The position numbers and the translations under genes were made by a program. Below are positions 1-8,517 of a stretch of 64,000 nt of DNA, piece after piece. The DNA is taken from NCBI GenBank assembly GCA_034659015.1, contig JAYEGL010000016.1:120932-184931 (forward strand). Direction: 5' to 3'. Numbering within the stretch: position 1 is the first letter of the stretch; each line of letters starts with the position of its first letter. Source of the stretch: Maricaulis sp034659015. GTDB lineage: Bacteria; Pseudomonadota; Alphaproteobacteria; Caulobacterales; Maricaulaceae. The notes beneath the pieces were generated by a model. It saw nothing but the letters and a program-made list of their open reading frames with translations. It did no database searches and was not told the origin of the DNA.

Positions 1-323
1 TAGCACTTGAAGGCCTTGCCTTCGGCCAGCAATTGCCCGGCGACCTCGGCGTGCCGGCCGGCCCGGGCGTATTGCGAGACGACGTCGCCATCCCAGTCGA
101 GCCCCAGCCAGGCAAGACCGTCCAGGATGGCATCGATCGCCTCCTGGGTGGAGCGGGCGCGGTCCGTGTCCTCGATGCGCAGATAGAAGGCGCCGCCGTG
201 ATGACGGGCCAGCAACCAGTTGAACAGCGCCGTGCGGGCGCCGCCGATATGCAGGAAACCCGTCGGCGAGGGTGCGAAGCGGGTACGGATGGGGTTGTCG
301 TTGTTTTGCACGTGCGAATTCAT
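1..323 (-). CDS. gltX: Glutamyl-tRNA synthetase, N-terminal part (cut by window edge)
   Basis: Charges tRNA-Glu with glutamate in the cytoplasm. Only the first 107 or so residues are present; the gene runs off the left end of the window. The translation contains the class I synthetase signature region, with RFAPSPTGFLHIGGARTALF near residues 15-34 (the HIGH-like box is HIGG) and then LRIEDTDRARS, which matches GltX closely. The ATG at 323 is in frame and about 17 residues before the conserved PSPTG, as expected. The gene is divergent from comEC with a 70-base gap. Confidence 0.95.
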   Translation of the reverse strand, partial: MNSHVQNNDNPIRTRFAPSPTGFLHIGGARTALFNWLLARHHGGAFYLRIEDTDRARSTQEAIDAILDGLAWLGLDWDGDVVSQYARAGRHAEVAGQLLAEGKAFKC

Positions 324-393
324 GCTGCGCTGCGGGAAGGGGAAGTCGTGTTAGCATGAATATCAGCTTTTGCGATAGACCGAAGGCTGCTTC

Positions 394-2532
394 GTGCTTC
401 ATCCTGACGCAAACCTGCCGCATTCCACGGCGACATACTTGAAGAAATCGCCACTGAAGCTTGGGGCGGAAGCCTTTTTCAGTCCCGCGATTTCGCTCGC
501 TCTGGGTGTGGCGGCCGGGTCTGCACTGCATCTCACGGACAGCGTTTCTACCGTCACGGCACTGGTGTTCGGCCCGGCCGGTCTTGCCGCGGCAGGGCTT
601 GCTATCTGGCGCGGGCCGCGTCCCTGGCGTGCGGGGATGGGCGTATTGGCGCTTTTCCTTCTGGGACTCCTGCTGGCTTTCGGCCGGGCCGAGCAGCGTG
701 TGGCCGCCGCCGCGGCCATTCCGGCCATCGACACGCGCGGCGAGGCGGTCCGGGTCGAGGGCTGGCTGGCGGCGATCGAGACCAGCGGGAGCGGGCGATC
801 GCGCCTGCTGGTACGGATAGCCGCGTCCGGCGCGGAACCGGGATACCGCATCCGCGTGCTGGGGTCAGCAGGTGAGGTCCGACCGGGCGAGAGCGTTGCC
901 GTCGAGGCCGTGCTGGCGCCGCCGCGCATGGCCGCCGTGCCCGGCGGATACGATTTCGCCTTCCATGCCTTTTTCCGCCGCATCGCCGCGACCGGTTACG
1001 CGATCGCACCCGCCCGCGCCGGGCCGGCGGACCTGCGCGCCGACCGTCTGCAACGGCGGATCGCCGCGTTGCGCTGGACGATGGCCGAGCGGATCACGCG
1101 GCGGCTGGAGGGACGGTCCGGCGCCCTGGCGGCCGCCTTGCTGACCGGCGACCGGTCGCGTCTGGCGCGGGAGGATGTCGAGGCGCTGCGCGGCGCCGGA
1201 CTGGGGCACATGCTCGCCATCTCCGGCATGCACATGGCGCTGTTTGCGGGCGGCGTCTTCTTCGCGGTGCGCCTGGCGGCGGCGGGACTGGGACGCTGGT
1301 CGCGCCGGCACGATCCCGCCGTTCCCGCCGCGCTGGCGGCCCTCGCCGCAGCGGCGATCTATCTCGCCCTGTCCGGGGGTGCCATTCCCACCCAGAGGGC
1401 GTTCATCATGACGGCATCGGCGCTGGGCGCCGTGCTGGCACGCCGCCGTGTCCTGTCCTTTCACACCCTGGCCATAGCCATGACGGCCGTTCTTGTCCTG
1501 ACGCCGGAAGCCGTCGTGACGCCGGGTTTCCAGATGTCCTTCGCGGCGGTGGGGGCGCTGATCGCGGCGGCGCAGCTCTGGCAGGCGCGGCGTCCGCCGC
1601 CGGCCCCGCTCGATGCCGGACGCGGCGTGCGGCAATTCTTCGGCGGGCTGGGCACGACAAGCCTGGTGGCGGGGCTGGCGACATCGGGTTTCGGCGCGTT
1701 CCACTTTCACCGCGTCGCGGCGTTCGGCCTGGTCGGGAATCTCCTCGTCATGCCGGTCTTTACCCTGATCGTGATGCCGGCCGGCATCCTGGCGCTTTTT
1801 CTCATGCCTGCGGGTCTGGACGGCGTGCCTCTGATGGTGATGGGCGCCGGCCTCGACCTCGTGCTGGCGCTGGCTCACACCGTGTCCGGCTGGCCCGGGG
1901 CGGAGCGGACCATACCCTCCGCTCCGGGCTGGGTGCTGGCGCTCTACGGGAGCGGTTTCGCCCTGGCCTGTGCGGCGCGTGGCGGCTGGCGCGGTGCCGG
2001 CGCCGGTCTGATGGCCGCCGCGATCGCGTTCTGGGCGACCGCCGACAGGCCCGACCTCTTCATTTCCCGCGACGGTGTCATCGTGGCCCGGGGTTATGAA
2101 GCGGGCGGCGAGGCGGGCGGCTGGGCGGTCAGCGACGCCCGGCGCAGCCGGTTTCCCGTTCGCGTGTTTCTGGAAGGCGAGGGGCGTCACGGCCGGCCCG
2201 GCCGCCTGGCGCTCGACTGTGATGCGGCCGGTTGCGCCGGCACCTTTACCGGCGACCGGCCCGTTGTGGTGCTGGACGCGCTGGACGGCCTGTCCGAGGA
2301 TTGCCGGCGGGCCGGTCTGATCGTGACCCGGCAGGTCGTGCCGGCGCATCGCATTCGAGGGTGCGGCGCCCCGCTGATCGATGCCGGAGCCTTGTCGCGC
2401 CGCGGCGGCGCCATGCTGTGGGCCGGGCCGGACGGCGATTGGCGCGTGCGGCATGTTCTCGATACCGGCCCCCGGCAGCCCTGGCATGCCCGCACCGTCA
2501 GCGGTGCGGCTGCCTTTGAGCGGGTCTGGTGA
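394..2532 (+). CDS. comEC: ComEC/Rec2-family membrane protein
   Basis: Predicted inner-membrane channel for single-stranded DNA uptake. The 712-residue product starts at a GTG. It shows an N-terminal membrane/OB-like region (about 30-195, DUF4131 type) and the competence domain with ALLTGDRS (248-255) and the signature HMLAISGMHMALF (272-284), followed by many hydrophobic segments. The last 150 residues are soluble but contain no HxHxDH-type metal-binding motif, so the nuclease-like C-terminal domain of Bacillus ComEC appears absent or degenerate. The start is uncertain because there is no clear ribosome binding site. It is divergent from gltX and convergent with lexA. Confidence 0.88.
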   Translation: MLHPDANLPHSTATYLKKSPLKLGAEAFFSPAISLALGVAAGSALHLTDSVSTVTALVFGPAGLAAAGLAIWRGPRPWRAGMGVLALFLLGLLLAFGRAEQRVAAAAAIPAIDTRGEAVRVEGWLAAIETSGSGRSRLLVRIAASGAEPGYRIRVLGSAGEVRPGESVAVEAVLAPPRMAAVPGGYDFAFHAFFRRIAATGYAIAPARAGPADLRADRLQRRIAALRWTMAERITRRLEGRSGALAAALLTGDRSRLAREDVEALRGAGLGHMLAISGMHMALFAGGVFFAVRLAAAGLGRWSRRHDPAVPAALAALAAAAIYLALSGGAIPTQRAFIMTASALGAVLARRRVLSFHTLAIAMTAVLVLTPEAVVTPGFQMSFAAVGALIAAAQLWQARRPPPAPLDAGRGVRQFFGGLGTTSLVAGLATSGFGAFHFHRVAAFGLVGNLLVMPVFTLIVMPAGILALFLMPAGLDGVPLMVMGAGLDLVLALAHTVSGWPGAERTIPSAPGWVLALYGSGFALACAARGGWRGAGAGLMAAAIAFWATADRPDLFISRDGVIVARGYEAGGEAGGWAVSDARRSRFPVRVFLEGEGRHGRPGRLALDCDAAGCAGTFTGDRPVVVLDALDGLSEDCRRAGLIVTRQVVPAHRIRGCGAPLIDAGALSRRGGAMLWAGPDGDWRVRHVLDTGPRQPWHARTVSGAAAFERVW

Positions 2533-2601
2533 CGCGCGGAGTCGCGGACGGGGCTGCGCCGGGTGCTGGACAAACCGGGGCCGGAAAATCCGGTCCGGTC
2601 A

Positions 2602-2644
2602 CGAATACGCCCGGCCGGTGTCAGCATCCGGCCGGGCGTATTCG
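2602..2644. terminator. Perfect 17-bp palindrome between convergent comEC and lexA
   Basis: Arms 2602-2618 and 2628-2644 are perfectly complementary over 17 bases, with a 9-base loop (tgtcagcat). It sits between the stops of the convergent genes comEC (2532) and lexA (2660). Neither side carries a long T-run, so it is not a textbook intrinsic terminator. Position and symmetry suggest a two-way transcription barrier. Confidence 0.5.
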
Positions 2645-2659
2645 CGCCAGGCAATAAGG

Positions 2660-3355
2660 CTAGTGATACTTCCGGATCAGCCCGACCAGGCAGCCCTGGA
2701 CCTTGACGCGGTCGGGGCCGAAAATCCGGGTTTCGTATTCCGGATTGGCCGCTTCCAGCGCGATCGAGCCGCCCTTCTTGCGCAGACGTTTCAGCGTGGC
2801 TTCCTCGTCATCGACGAGCGCCACGACGATATCGCCCGAATCGGCCGACTCGCAGCGCCGGATCAGCACGGTGTCGCCATCGAGAATACCGGCCTCGATC
2901 ATCGAATCGCCCTTCACCTCGAGGGCGAAGTGTTCGCCGCTGCCGATCATGTCGGCCGGGATGGGCAGGCGGTCTGTCTCGTGCTGGATGGCGGAGATGG
3001 GCACGCCGGCGGCGATCCGCCCGAGGATGGGCACATCGATCATTGTTTCGCGGTCTTCGTCTTCGGATTTGGAGAAATCGGCGCGCACGACATTGGGGCC
3101 GAGATCGCCCGACGGAACGGGCTGGCTGGACGAAGCCGCCGATTCCGGCAGTTTGAGCACTTCCAGGGCGCGCGCCCGATGCGGCAGGCGGCGGATGAAG
3201 CCGCGCTCCTCAAGCGCCGTGATCAGGCGGTGGACGCCGGACTTGGAGGCCAGCTGAAGCGCCGCCTTCATCTCGTCGAAGGAGGGCGAGACGCCGGTTT
3301 CCTTGATGCGCTGGTGGATGAAGAGCAAAAGCTCGTTCTGTTTCCGCGTGAGCAC
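2660..3355 (-). CDS. lexA: LexA SOS repressor
   Basis: Transcriptional repressor of the DNA-damage response that self-cleaves when RecA is activated. The 231-residue protein has a winged-helix N-terminus (about 1-65, SPSFDEMKAALQLASKSGVH). The predicted cleavage site is Ala116-Gly117 in RIAAGVP. The S24 protease domain has catalytic Ser151 (GDSMIEAG) and Lys189 (EATLKRL). The GTG at 3355 is chosen because translation from it starts LTRKQNELLLFIHQ, the conserved alphaproteobacterial LexA N-terminus; the open frame extends 40 codons further upstream without LexA similarity. It lies downstream of trpC on the same strand but has its own SOS box, so it should be autoregulated. Confidence 0.97.
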   Translation of the reverse strand: MLTRKQNELLLFIHQRIKETGVSPSFDEMKAALQLASKSGVHRLITALEERGFIRRLPHRARALEVLKLPESAASSSQPVPSGDLGPNVVRADFSKSEDEDRETMIDVPILGRIAAGVPISAIQHETDRLPIPADMIGSGEHFALEVKGDSMIEAGILDGDTVLIRRCESADSGDIVVALVDDEEATLKRLRKKGGSIALEAANPEYETRIFGPDRVKVQGCLVGLIRKYH

Positions 3356-3434
3356 GGCAGCCCCCTTAAGCTGGCCCGAAGCCCATGGATCGCGTCCGCA
3401 GGGATTCGGGAACAAATCAGGAATTCTGCCGTTT

Positions 3435-3449
3435 GTTCTACAAGTGTTC
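3435..3449 (+). promoter_or_regulatory. SOS box (LexA operator) upstream of lexA
   Basis: GTTC TACAAGT GTTC is an exact match to the alphaproteobacterial LexA operator GTTC-N7-GTTC. It lies 80 bases upstream of the lexA start and 22 bases past the trpC stop. A second imperfect copy (GAAC-N7-GAAT) lies at 3410-3424, closer to lexA. Confidence 0.85.
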
Positions 3450-3471
3450 CCGGCCAGCGTCAACCGAGGCG

Positions 3472-4284
3472 TCAAGCCGCGCCCGGCCGCGCGAGAAGCG
3501 CCCGGGTCGCCGCCGTGACATCGTCCTGGCGCATCAGGCTTTCCCCCACCAGCAGGGCCCGGGCGCCGGATCGCTGAAGCCGCAGGGCGTCGTCATGCGT
3601 GACGATCCCGCTCTCTGCGACGAGGAAACGGCCCGTGCCGACGTGCGGCGCCAGCGTTTCGAAGGTTTCCAGCGAGGTCTCGAAAGTGCGCAGGTTGCGG
3701 TTGTTTATGCCGATCAGCGCGGCATTCATGTCGAGGGCGCGCTCCATTTCCTCGGCATCGTGCACCTCGACCAGCGCATCCATTCCCCAGCGCGCCGCTT
3801 CGTCGGCCAACCGGTTTGCCGTGTCATCGTCGACGGCGGCAAGGATGATCAGGATAGCATCCGCGCCCAGCATGCGGGCTTCGGCGACCTGGTAGGGGTC
3901 GTACATGAAATCCTTGCGCAGGGCGGGCAGGGCCACCGCGTCGCGCGCGGCGCTGAGGAAGGCGTCGGTGCCCTGGAAACTCGGCCCGTCGGTCAGCACG
4001 GACAGGCAATTCGCCCCGCCGGCCTCGTAGGCGCGGGCCAGGGCAGGCGGATCGAAATCGGCGCGGATCAGGCCCTTGGACGGGCTGGCCTTCTTGACCT
4101 CCGCGATCAGGCCCAGACCGTACCGGTCCGCGGCGCGTTCCAGTGCGGTCAGGAAGCCGCGTACCGGCGCGGTATCGCGGGCCCGCGCCTCGATCTCGGC
4201 CAGCGGGCGCTCGGCCTTGCAGGCCTCGATATGCTCGCGCTTGTAGGCACCGATGCGGGCCAGCGTGTCCGGGGTCGATGTCAT
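3472..4284 (-). CDS. trpC: Indole-3-glycerol phosphate synthase
   Basis: Tryptophan biosynthesis: converts 1-(2-carboxyphenylamino)-1-deoxyribulose 5-phosphate to indole-3-glycerol phosphate. The 270-residue TIM barrel shows the expected blocks EVKKASPSKG with its catalytic Lys, LRKDFMYDPYQ, LVEVHDAEEM, IGINNRNLRTF and LVAESGI. The ATG at 4284 lies 2 bases after the trpD stop, so translation is probably coupled. It is monofunctional, with no fused PRAI domain. Confidence 0.97.
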   Translation of the reverse strand: MTSTPDTLARIGAYKREHIEACKAERPLAEIEARARDTAPVRGFLTALERAADRYGLGLIAEVKKASPSKGLIRADFDPPALARAYEAGGANCLSVLTDGPSFQGTDAFLSAARDAVALPALRKDFMYDPYQVAEARMLGADAILIILAAVDDDTANRLADEAARWGMDALVEVHDAEEMERALDMNAALIGINNRNLRTFETSLETFETLAPHVGTGRFLVAESGIVTHDDALRLQRSGARALLVGESLMRQDDVTAATRALLARPGAA

Positions 4285-4286
4285 GA

Positions 4287-5306
4287 TCAGGCCTCGCCTC
4301 TGGAAATCGCGATCATCCGGTCCAGCGTGGCACGGGCCCGGCCGTCGTCGATCGCGGCAGCGGCCTTTTCGGCCCCGTCGGCCAGGGTCTCGGCCAGGTC
4401 GGCCACGAGCAGGGCCGCGCCCGCATTGAGCCGGACAATGTCGCGGAAAGGCCCGGTTTCGCCATCCAGCAGCCGCTCGATGGCAGCCGCATTGAAGGCC
4501 GGATCGCCGCCGCGCAGGTCGGCCTCGCCGGCCAGATCGATTCCGGCCTCGCCGGGGTGGACGTCGAAGGTCCGGATCTCGCCCTTGCGCAGTTCGGCGA
4601 CATGGGTGGCGGCCGTGGTGGTGATCTCGTCCATACCGTCCGCGCCGCAGATCACCAGGGCGCGTTCGCAGCCCAGATCGCGCAGCGCCTCGGCCATCGG
4701 GACCAGCCAGCGCTTGTGATAGACGCCCAGCAATTGGCGCTTCACGCCGGCCGGATTGGACAGCGGCCCGAGCAGGTTGAACACCGTGCGTACGCCCAGA
4801 GTCAGGCGGGCCGGGCCGACATGGCGCACGGCGGAATGGTGGGCGGGGGCGTAGAGGAAACCGGCGCCGGCTTCGCGAAGCGAGCGTTCCACCCGGTCCG
4901 GCCCGCAATCCAGGTCGATACCCAGCGCGGCGAGCACATCGGAAGAGCCGGATTTGGAGGAGGCGGCGCGATTGCCGTGCTTGGCGACGATGGCGCCGGC
5001 GCCGGCAGCAACGATCGCTGCGGCGGTGGAGATGTTGTAGGCGCCCTTGCCGTCGCCGCCCGTGCCGCACGTATCGATGGCGCCCTCGGGGGCCTCGATC
5101 CGGGTCATCCTTGCCCGCATCACCCGGGCGCCGGCGGCGATGTCGGAGGGGCGCTCGCCCTGGGCCGCCAGGCCCATCAGGAAACCGGCGATGGCCGGAT
5201 CCGGCGCTTTGCCGTCCATCAGGTCGGCGAAGGCGCCGGCAATGTCGTCGGCGTCTGGCCGGTCGGCCCGGCTGAAGGCCTGCAGGCAGCGGGAAAGGGC
5301 GGTCAT
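4287..5306 (-). CDS. trpD: Anthranilate phosphoribosyltransferase
   Basis: Transfers phosphoribose from PRPP to anthranilate in tryptophan synthesis. The 339-residue product shows the glycine-rich PRPP loop DTCGTGGDGKGAYNISTA and KHGNRAASSKSGSSD, typical of the family. The ATG at 5306 is preferred over a TTG seven codons upstream because GGAAGA sits about 8 bases before it. Middle gene of trpG-trpD-trpC. Confidence 0.97.
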   Translation of the reverse strand: MTALSRCLQAFSRADRPDADDIAGAFADLMDGKAPDPAIAGFLMGLAAQGERPSDIAAGARVMRARMTRIEAPEGAIDTCGTGGDGKGAYNISTAAAIVAAGAGAIVAKHGNRAASSKSGSSDVLAALGIDLDCGPDRVERSLREAGAGFLYAPAHHSAVRHVGPARLTLGVRTVFNLLGPLSNPAGVKRQLLGVYHKRWLVPMAEALRDLGCERALVICGADGMDEITTTAATHVAELRKGEIRTFDVHPGEAGIDLAGEADLRGGDPAFNAAAIERLLDGETGPFRDIVRLNAGAALLVADLAETLADGAEKAAAAIDDGRARATLDRMIAISRGEA

Positions 5307-5346
5307 GCGGGATCTTCCGGTTCGCAAGGAGGCGTTGGCGTTCGGA

Positions 5347-5937
5347 TCAGGCAGCGGCGGCGCTGGGTCCGTCGATCAGGGCGAGGAAATTGGCCAGCAG
5401 GTCGTGACCATGTTCCGAGGCGATGGATTCGGGATGGAACTGCACGCCGTGGATCGGCCGTTCGCGATGGCTCAGCCCCATGATCTCGCCGTCCTGCGTC
5501 TTCGCGGTCACCCGGAGCGCATCGGGCACGCTGCCCGGCCGCACGGCGAGCGAGTGATAGCGCGTCGCGGTGAAGGGATTGGCCAGGCCGGCGAAGACGC
5601 CGGTGCCGTCATGCTCGATCAGGCTGGTCTTGCCGTGCATGATTTGCATGGCCGATACGACCTCGCCGCCGAAGGCCTGCCCGATGGCCTGGTGGCCCAG
5701 GCAGACGCCGAGGATCGGCAGGCTGGCCGGCGCCTTTTCGATCAGGCCCAGGCAGATACCCGCGCGGTCGGGGTCGCAGGGGCCCGGCGACAGCACGATG
5801 CCGCACGCACCGAGCGCCAGGGCCTCGTCGGCCGACATTGCGTCATTGCGGATGACGCGAGTCGTGGCACCCAGTTCCTGGAAGTAGTGCACCAGGTTGA
5901 AGGTGAAACTGTCATAATTGTCGACGATCAGAAGCAT
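5347..5937 (-). CDS. trpG: Anthranilate synthase component II (glutamine amidotransferase)
   Basis: Supplies ammonia from glutamine to TrpE. The 196-residue class I amidotransferase has nucleophile Cys79 in ILGVCLGHQ, and His168 and Glu170 in VQFHPES. The ATG at 5937 (MLLIVDNYDSF) is the conserved start and is preceded by GGAGAG. Such proteins can also serve as PabA. The partner trpE is not adjacent: it lies about 1.1 kb upstream on the same strand, with an opposite-strand gene between. Confidence 0.96.
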   Translation of the reverse strand: MLLIVDNYDSFTFNLVHYFQELGATTRVIRNDAMSADEALALGACGIVLSPGPCDPDRAGICLGLIEKAPASLPILGVCLGHQAIGQAFGGEVVSAMQIMHGKTSLIEHDGTGVFAGLANPFTATRYHSLAVRPGSVPDALRVTAKTQDGEIMGLSHRERPIHGVQFHPESIASEHGHDLLANFLALIDGPSAAAA

Positions 5938-6036
5938 GGCTCTCTCCGGGCCGGGAAATCTATGCGGTCCGGCGGCGCAGGCCAATCCCGTGCGCTGCTT
6001 AACGCCGGATTAAGTCCTTTCGCGCGTGGTTAACGC

Positions 6037-7035
6037 ATGACGCAGCCCGGCCGCCCGCTGATTCGCAGCCTCAATTCCGCCGTTCCGGCTTTTGCCGGCG
6101 CGCTGGTGGCGTGTGCCTATCTGGTCGGGGCCGTCGTCTTCTCCGTGGCCAGCCAGGCCGAGCCCGCGCCCGCTGCCGCCATCGCCGACAGGGCGCCGGA
6201 GACCGCCGCCGGCATCGTTGCGGACATCGCGGTCGCGGATACCGCCCGAGCCGCCATTGCACGGCCCGCGGAGCGTCCGGCAGCCGTGCCCGCGCCTGTG
6301 CAGCCGCGCGAGTCCGCCCCGTCGGACGGGCCGCGCATCGCCATCGTGATCGACGATGTCGGGCTGGATGTGGACGCCGCACGCCGCACCATCGGTCTGG
6401 ACGCCCGTGTGAGCGTTGCGGTTCTGCCCTATGCCGAAGCCTCCGGGCTGGTGTCCGCGGAGGCCGCCACGGCCGGTCACGACGTGCTGCTGCACATGCC
6501 GATGGAGCCGGTCGGCCTGGCCGATCCCGGACCGAACGCGTTGCGGGTCGGGCTGAGCGATGCGGATCTGCGGGCCCGCATGCGCTGGGCCATGGCCCGG
6601 GTACCGGAGGCGGTCGGCCTGAACAATCACATGGGCAGCCGTTTCACCAGCGATCCGCGCGCCATGCGCGTGGCCCTGGGCGCGCTGTCCGACCGCGATC
6701 CGCTGTTTCTCGATTCCCTGACGACCGGACAAAGCCGGGGCCGGGCCGTGGCCGACGGGCTGGGCCTTCGCACGCTACAGCGCGACATCTTCCTGGACCA
6801 CGTACTGGCGCCGGCCGATATCGCTGCGCGGCTGGACGAGGCCGAGGCCCTGGCGCGTTCGCGCGGATGGGCGGTCGCCATCGGGCATCCGCATCCGGAA
6901 ACGCTGGACGCGCTGGAGGCCTGGATCGCCGGCGCGCGGGAACGCGGCATCGAATTCGTCACGGTGACGGCCCTGTCGGACCAGATCGAGCACACGGCCC
7001 TGCCGACGGCGGATGCCAGCTCAGCGCTGCAGTGA
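6037..7035 (+). CDS. Divergent polysaccharide deacetylase family protein (YibQ-like)
   Basis: The 332-residue predicted envelope protein has an N-terminal hydrophobic segment (about 19-40) that anchors or exports it, an Ala/Pro-rich linker to about residue 100, and then the divergent deacetylase fold with IAIVIDDVGLD, VLPYAEA, LLHMPMEP and LNNHMGSRFT. Members are NodB-like but of unclear substrate. It is encoded opposite the trp genes, divergent from trpG. Its last 15 bases overlap the 3' end of trpE tail to tail. Confidence 0.85.
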   Translation: MTQPGRPLIRSLNSAVPAFAGALVACAYLVGAVVFSVASQAEPAPAAAIADRAPETAAGIVADIAVADTARAAIARPAERPAAVPAPVQPRESAPSDGPRIAIVIDDVGLDVDAARRTIGLDARVSVAVLPYAEASGLVSAEAATAGHDVLLHMPMEPVGLADPGPNALRVGLSDADLRARMRWAMARVPEAVGLNNHMGSRFTSDPRAMRVALGALSDRDPLFLDSLTTGQSRGRAVADGLGLRTLQRDIFLDHVLAPADIAARLDEAEALARSRGWAVAIGHPHPETLDALEAWIAGARERGIEFVTVTALSDQIEHTALPTADASSALQ

Positions 7036-8517
7036 GTCCCCGGCGGCCCGGAACAGGGCGGCCGCCTTGTTGACCGTTTCCACCCGTTCCGATTCCGGAT
7101 CGCTGTCGAGCACCACGCCGGCCCCCGCCTGGACGTGGATCTTCCCGTCCTTCACCACCGCCGTTCGCAGGGCGATACACGTGTCCATCCCGCCATCGGC
7201 GGAAAAATAACCGACGGCGCCGGAATAGATTCCGCGCCGGTGCGGCTCCAGCTCGTCGATGATTTCCATCGCCCGCACTTTGGGGGCGCCGGAGACGGTG
7301 CCTGCGGGAAAGCCCGCGAACAGGGCGGAGACCGCATCCTCGCCCTCGGCCAGATCGCCTTCCACATTCGACACGATGTGCATGACGTGGCTGTAGCGCT
7401 CGACGATCTCGCGCGAGGTGATGCGCACCGAGCCGGGTTTGGCGACGCGCCCGATATCGTTGCGGCCCAGATCGAGCAGCATGAGGTGTTCGGCGCGTTC
7501 CTTGGGATCGCCCAGCAGATCGGCCTCGTAGGCATCGTCCTCGGCCGGCGTCTGACCGCGCGGCCGCGTTCCGGCGATCGGGCGAACCGTGACGACCCCG
7601 TCGCGCAGGCGCACCAGGATTTCCGGGCTGGACCCGACGATCTCGAAGCCGTCGAACCGGAAGAAGAAGAGGAAGGGCGAGGGGTTGAGCCGGCGCAGGG
7701 ACCGGTAGAGCCAGAACGGATCGGCCGGATAGTCCGCGGAAAAACGCTGGCTGGGCACGACCTGGAAGGCGTCGCCGGCACGGATATAGTCGCGTGCCGC
7801 ATCGACGGCGGCGCGATAGGCGTCCTCGCTCTGGTTCGAGCGCCGCTCGCCCAGCGCGCCCTCCGGCGGCGAAAGGTCGGGCGTGGCGCCCGCCAGGGCG
7901 TCGAGCGTCGTCTGCATGCGTTCCACGGCCGCGTCATAGGCCTCGCGGGCGGAATACTCGCCCGGACGCACCGGGCTGTAGACCTGAATTTCCTGCTTGA
8001 GCGCATCGAACACGACCATGATGCGCGGCCGCAAGAGGCAGCTTTCCGGCACGTCCAGCGGATCGGCGTCGGCGTTCTCCGGCAGCGTCTCCAGATAGCG
8101 CACCATGTCGTAGCCGACATAGCCGAACAGGCCCGAGGCCAGCGGCGGCGCATCGATCGGCAGCGGACAGCGGGCATCCTCGATCACGCGGCGCAGCGCC
8201 GTCATCGGCTCTTCGTCGACCGGTGTGAAGTGCCGCTCGGCGACCGCCAGTCCGCGCGCCTCGGAGACCTGTCCGTCGCGGCACTGCCAGATCAGGTCGG
8301 GATCGAGCCCGATGGCGGAGTATCGGCCGCGCCAGGCGCCGCCCTCGACCGATTCCAGCAGGAAGGCGTCCTTGCGGTCGCGGGCCAGCTTGAGGAAGGC
8401 GGCGACGGGCGTGAGCAGATCGTCGACACGGCGCGCCGCGAGCACGGACGTCTCGCCGCGCTCGAAGGCTTCCGCGACCGTGGCGAAGTCCGGCGCGACC
8501 GGGGTGCGGACCGTCAT
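7021..8517 (-). CDS. trpE: Anthranilate synthase component I
   Basis: Makes anthranilate from chorismate, the first committed step of tryptophan synthesis. The 498-residue product carries the LLES tryptophan-feedback motif at 53-56 and the chorismate-binding core (VGSSPEILVRL, IAGTRPRG, LLDLGRNDIG, FPAGTVSGAPK). Presence of LLES suggests feedback inhibition by tryptophan. Its ATG overlaps the ppiD stop as ATGA, so it is likely co-transcribed with ppiD. Confidence 0.97.
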   Translation of the reverse strand: MTVRTPVAPDFATVAEAFERGETSVLAARRVDDLLTPVAAFLKLARDRKDAFLLESVEGGAWRGRYSAIGLDPDLIWQCRDGQVSEARGLAVAERHFTPVDEEPMTALRRVIEDARCPLPIDAPPLASGLFGYVGYDMVRYLETLPENADADPLDVPESCLLRPRIMVVFDALKQEIQVYSPVRPGEYSAREAYDAAVERMQTTLDALAGATPDLSPPEGALGERRSNQSEDAYRAAVDAARDYIRAGDAFQVVPSQRFSADYPADPFWLYRSLRRLNPSPFLFFFRFDGFEIVGSSPEILVRLRDGVVTVRPIAGTRPRGQTPAEDDAYEADLLGDPKERAEHLMLLDLGRNDIGRVAKPGSVRITSREIVERYSHVMHIVSNVEGDLAEGEDAVSALFAGFPAGTVSGAPKVRAMEIIDELEPHRRGIYSGAVGYFSADGGMDTCIALRTAVVKDGKIHVQAGAGVVLDSDPESERVETVNKAAALFRAAGDSLQR

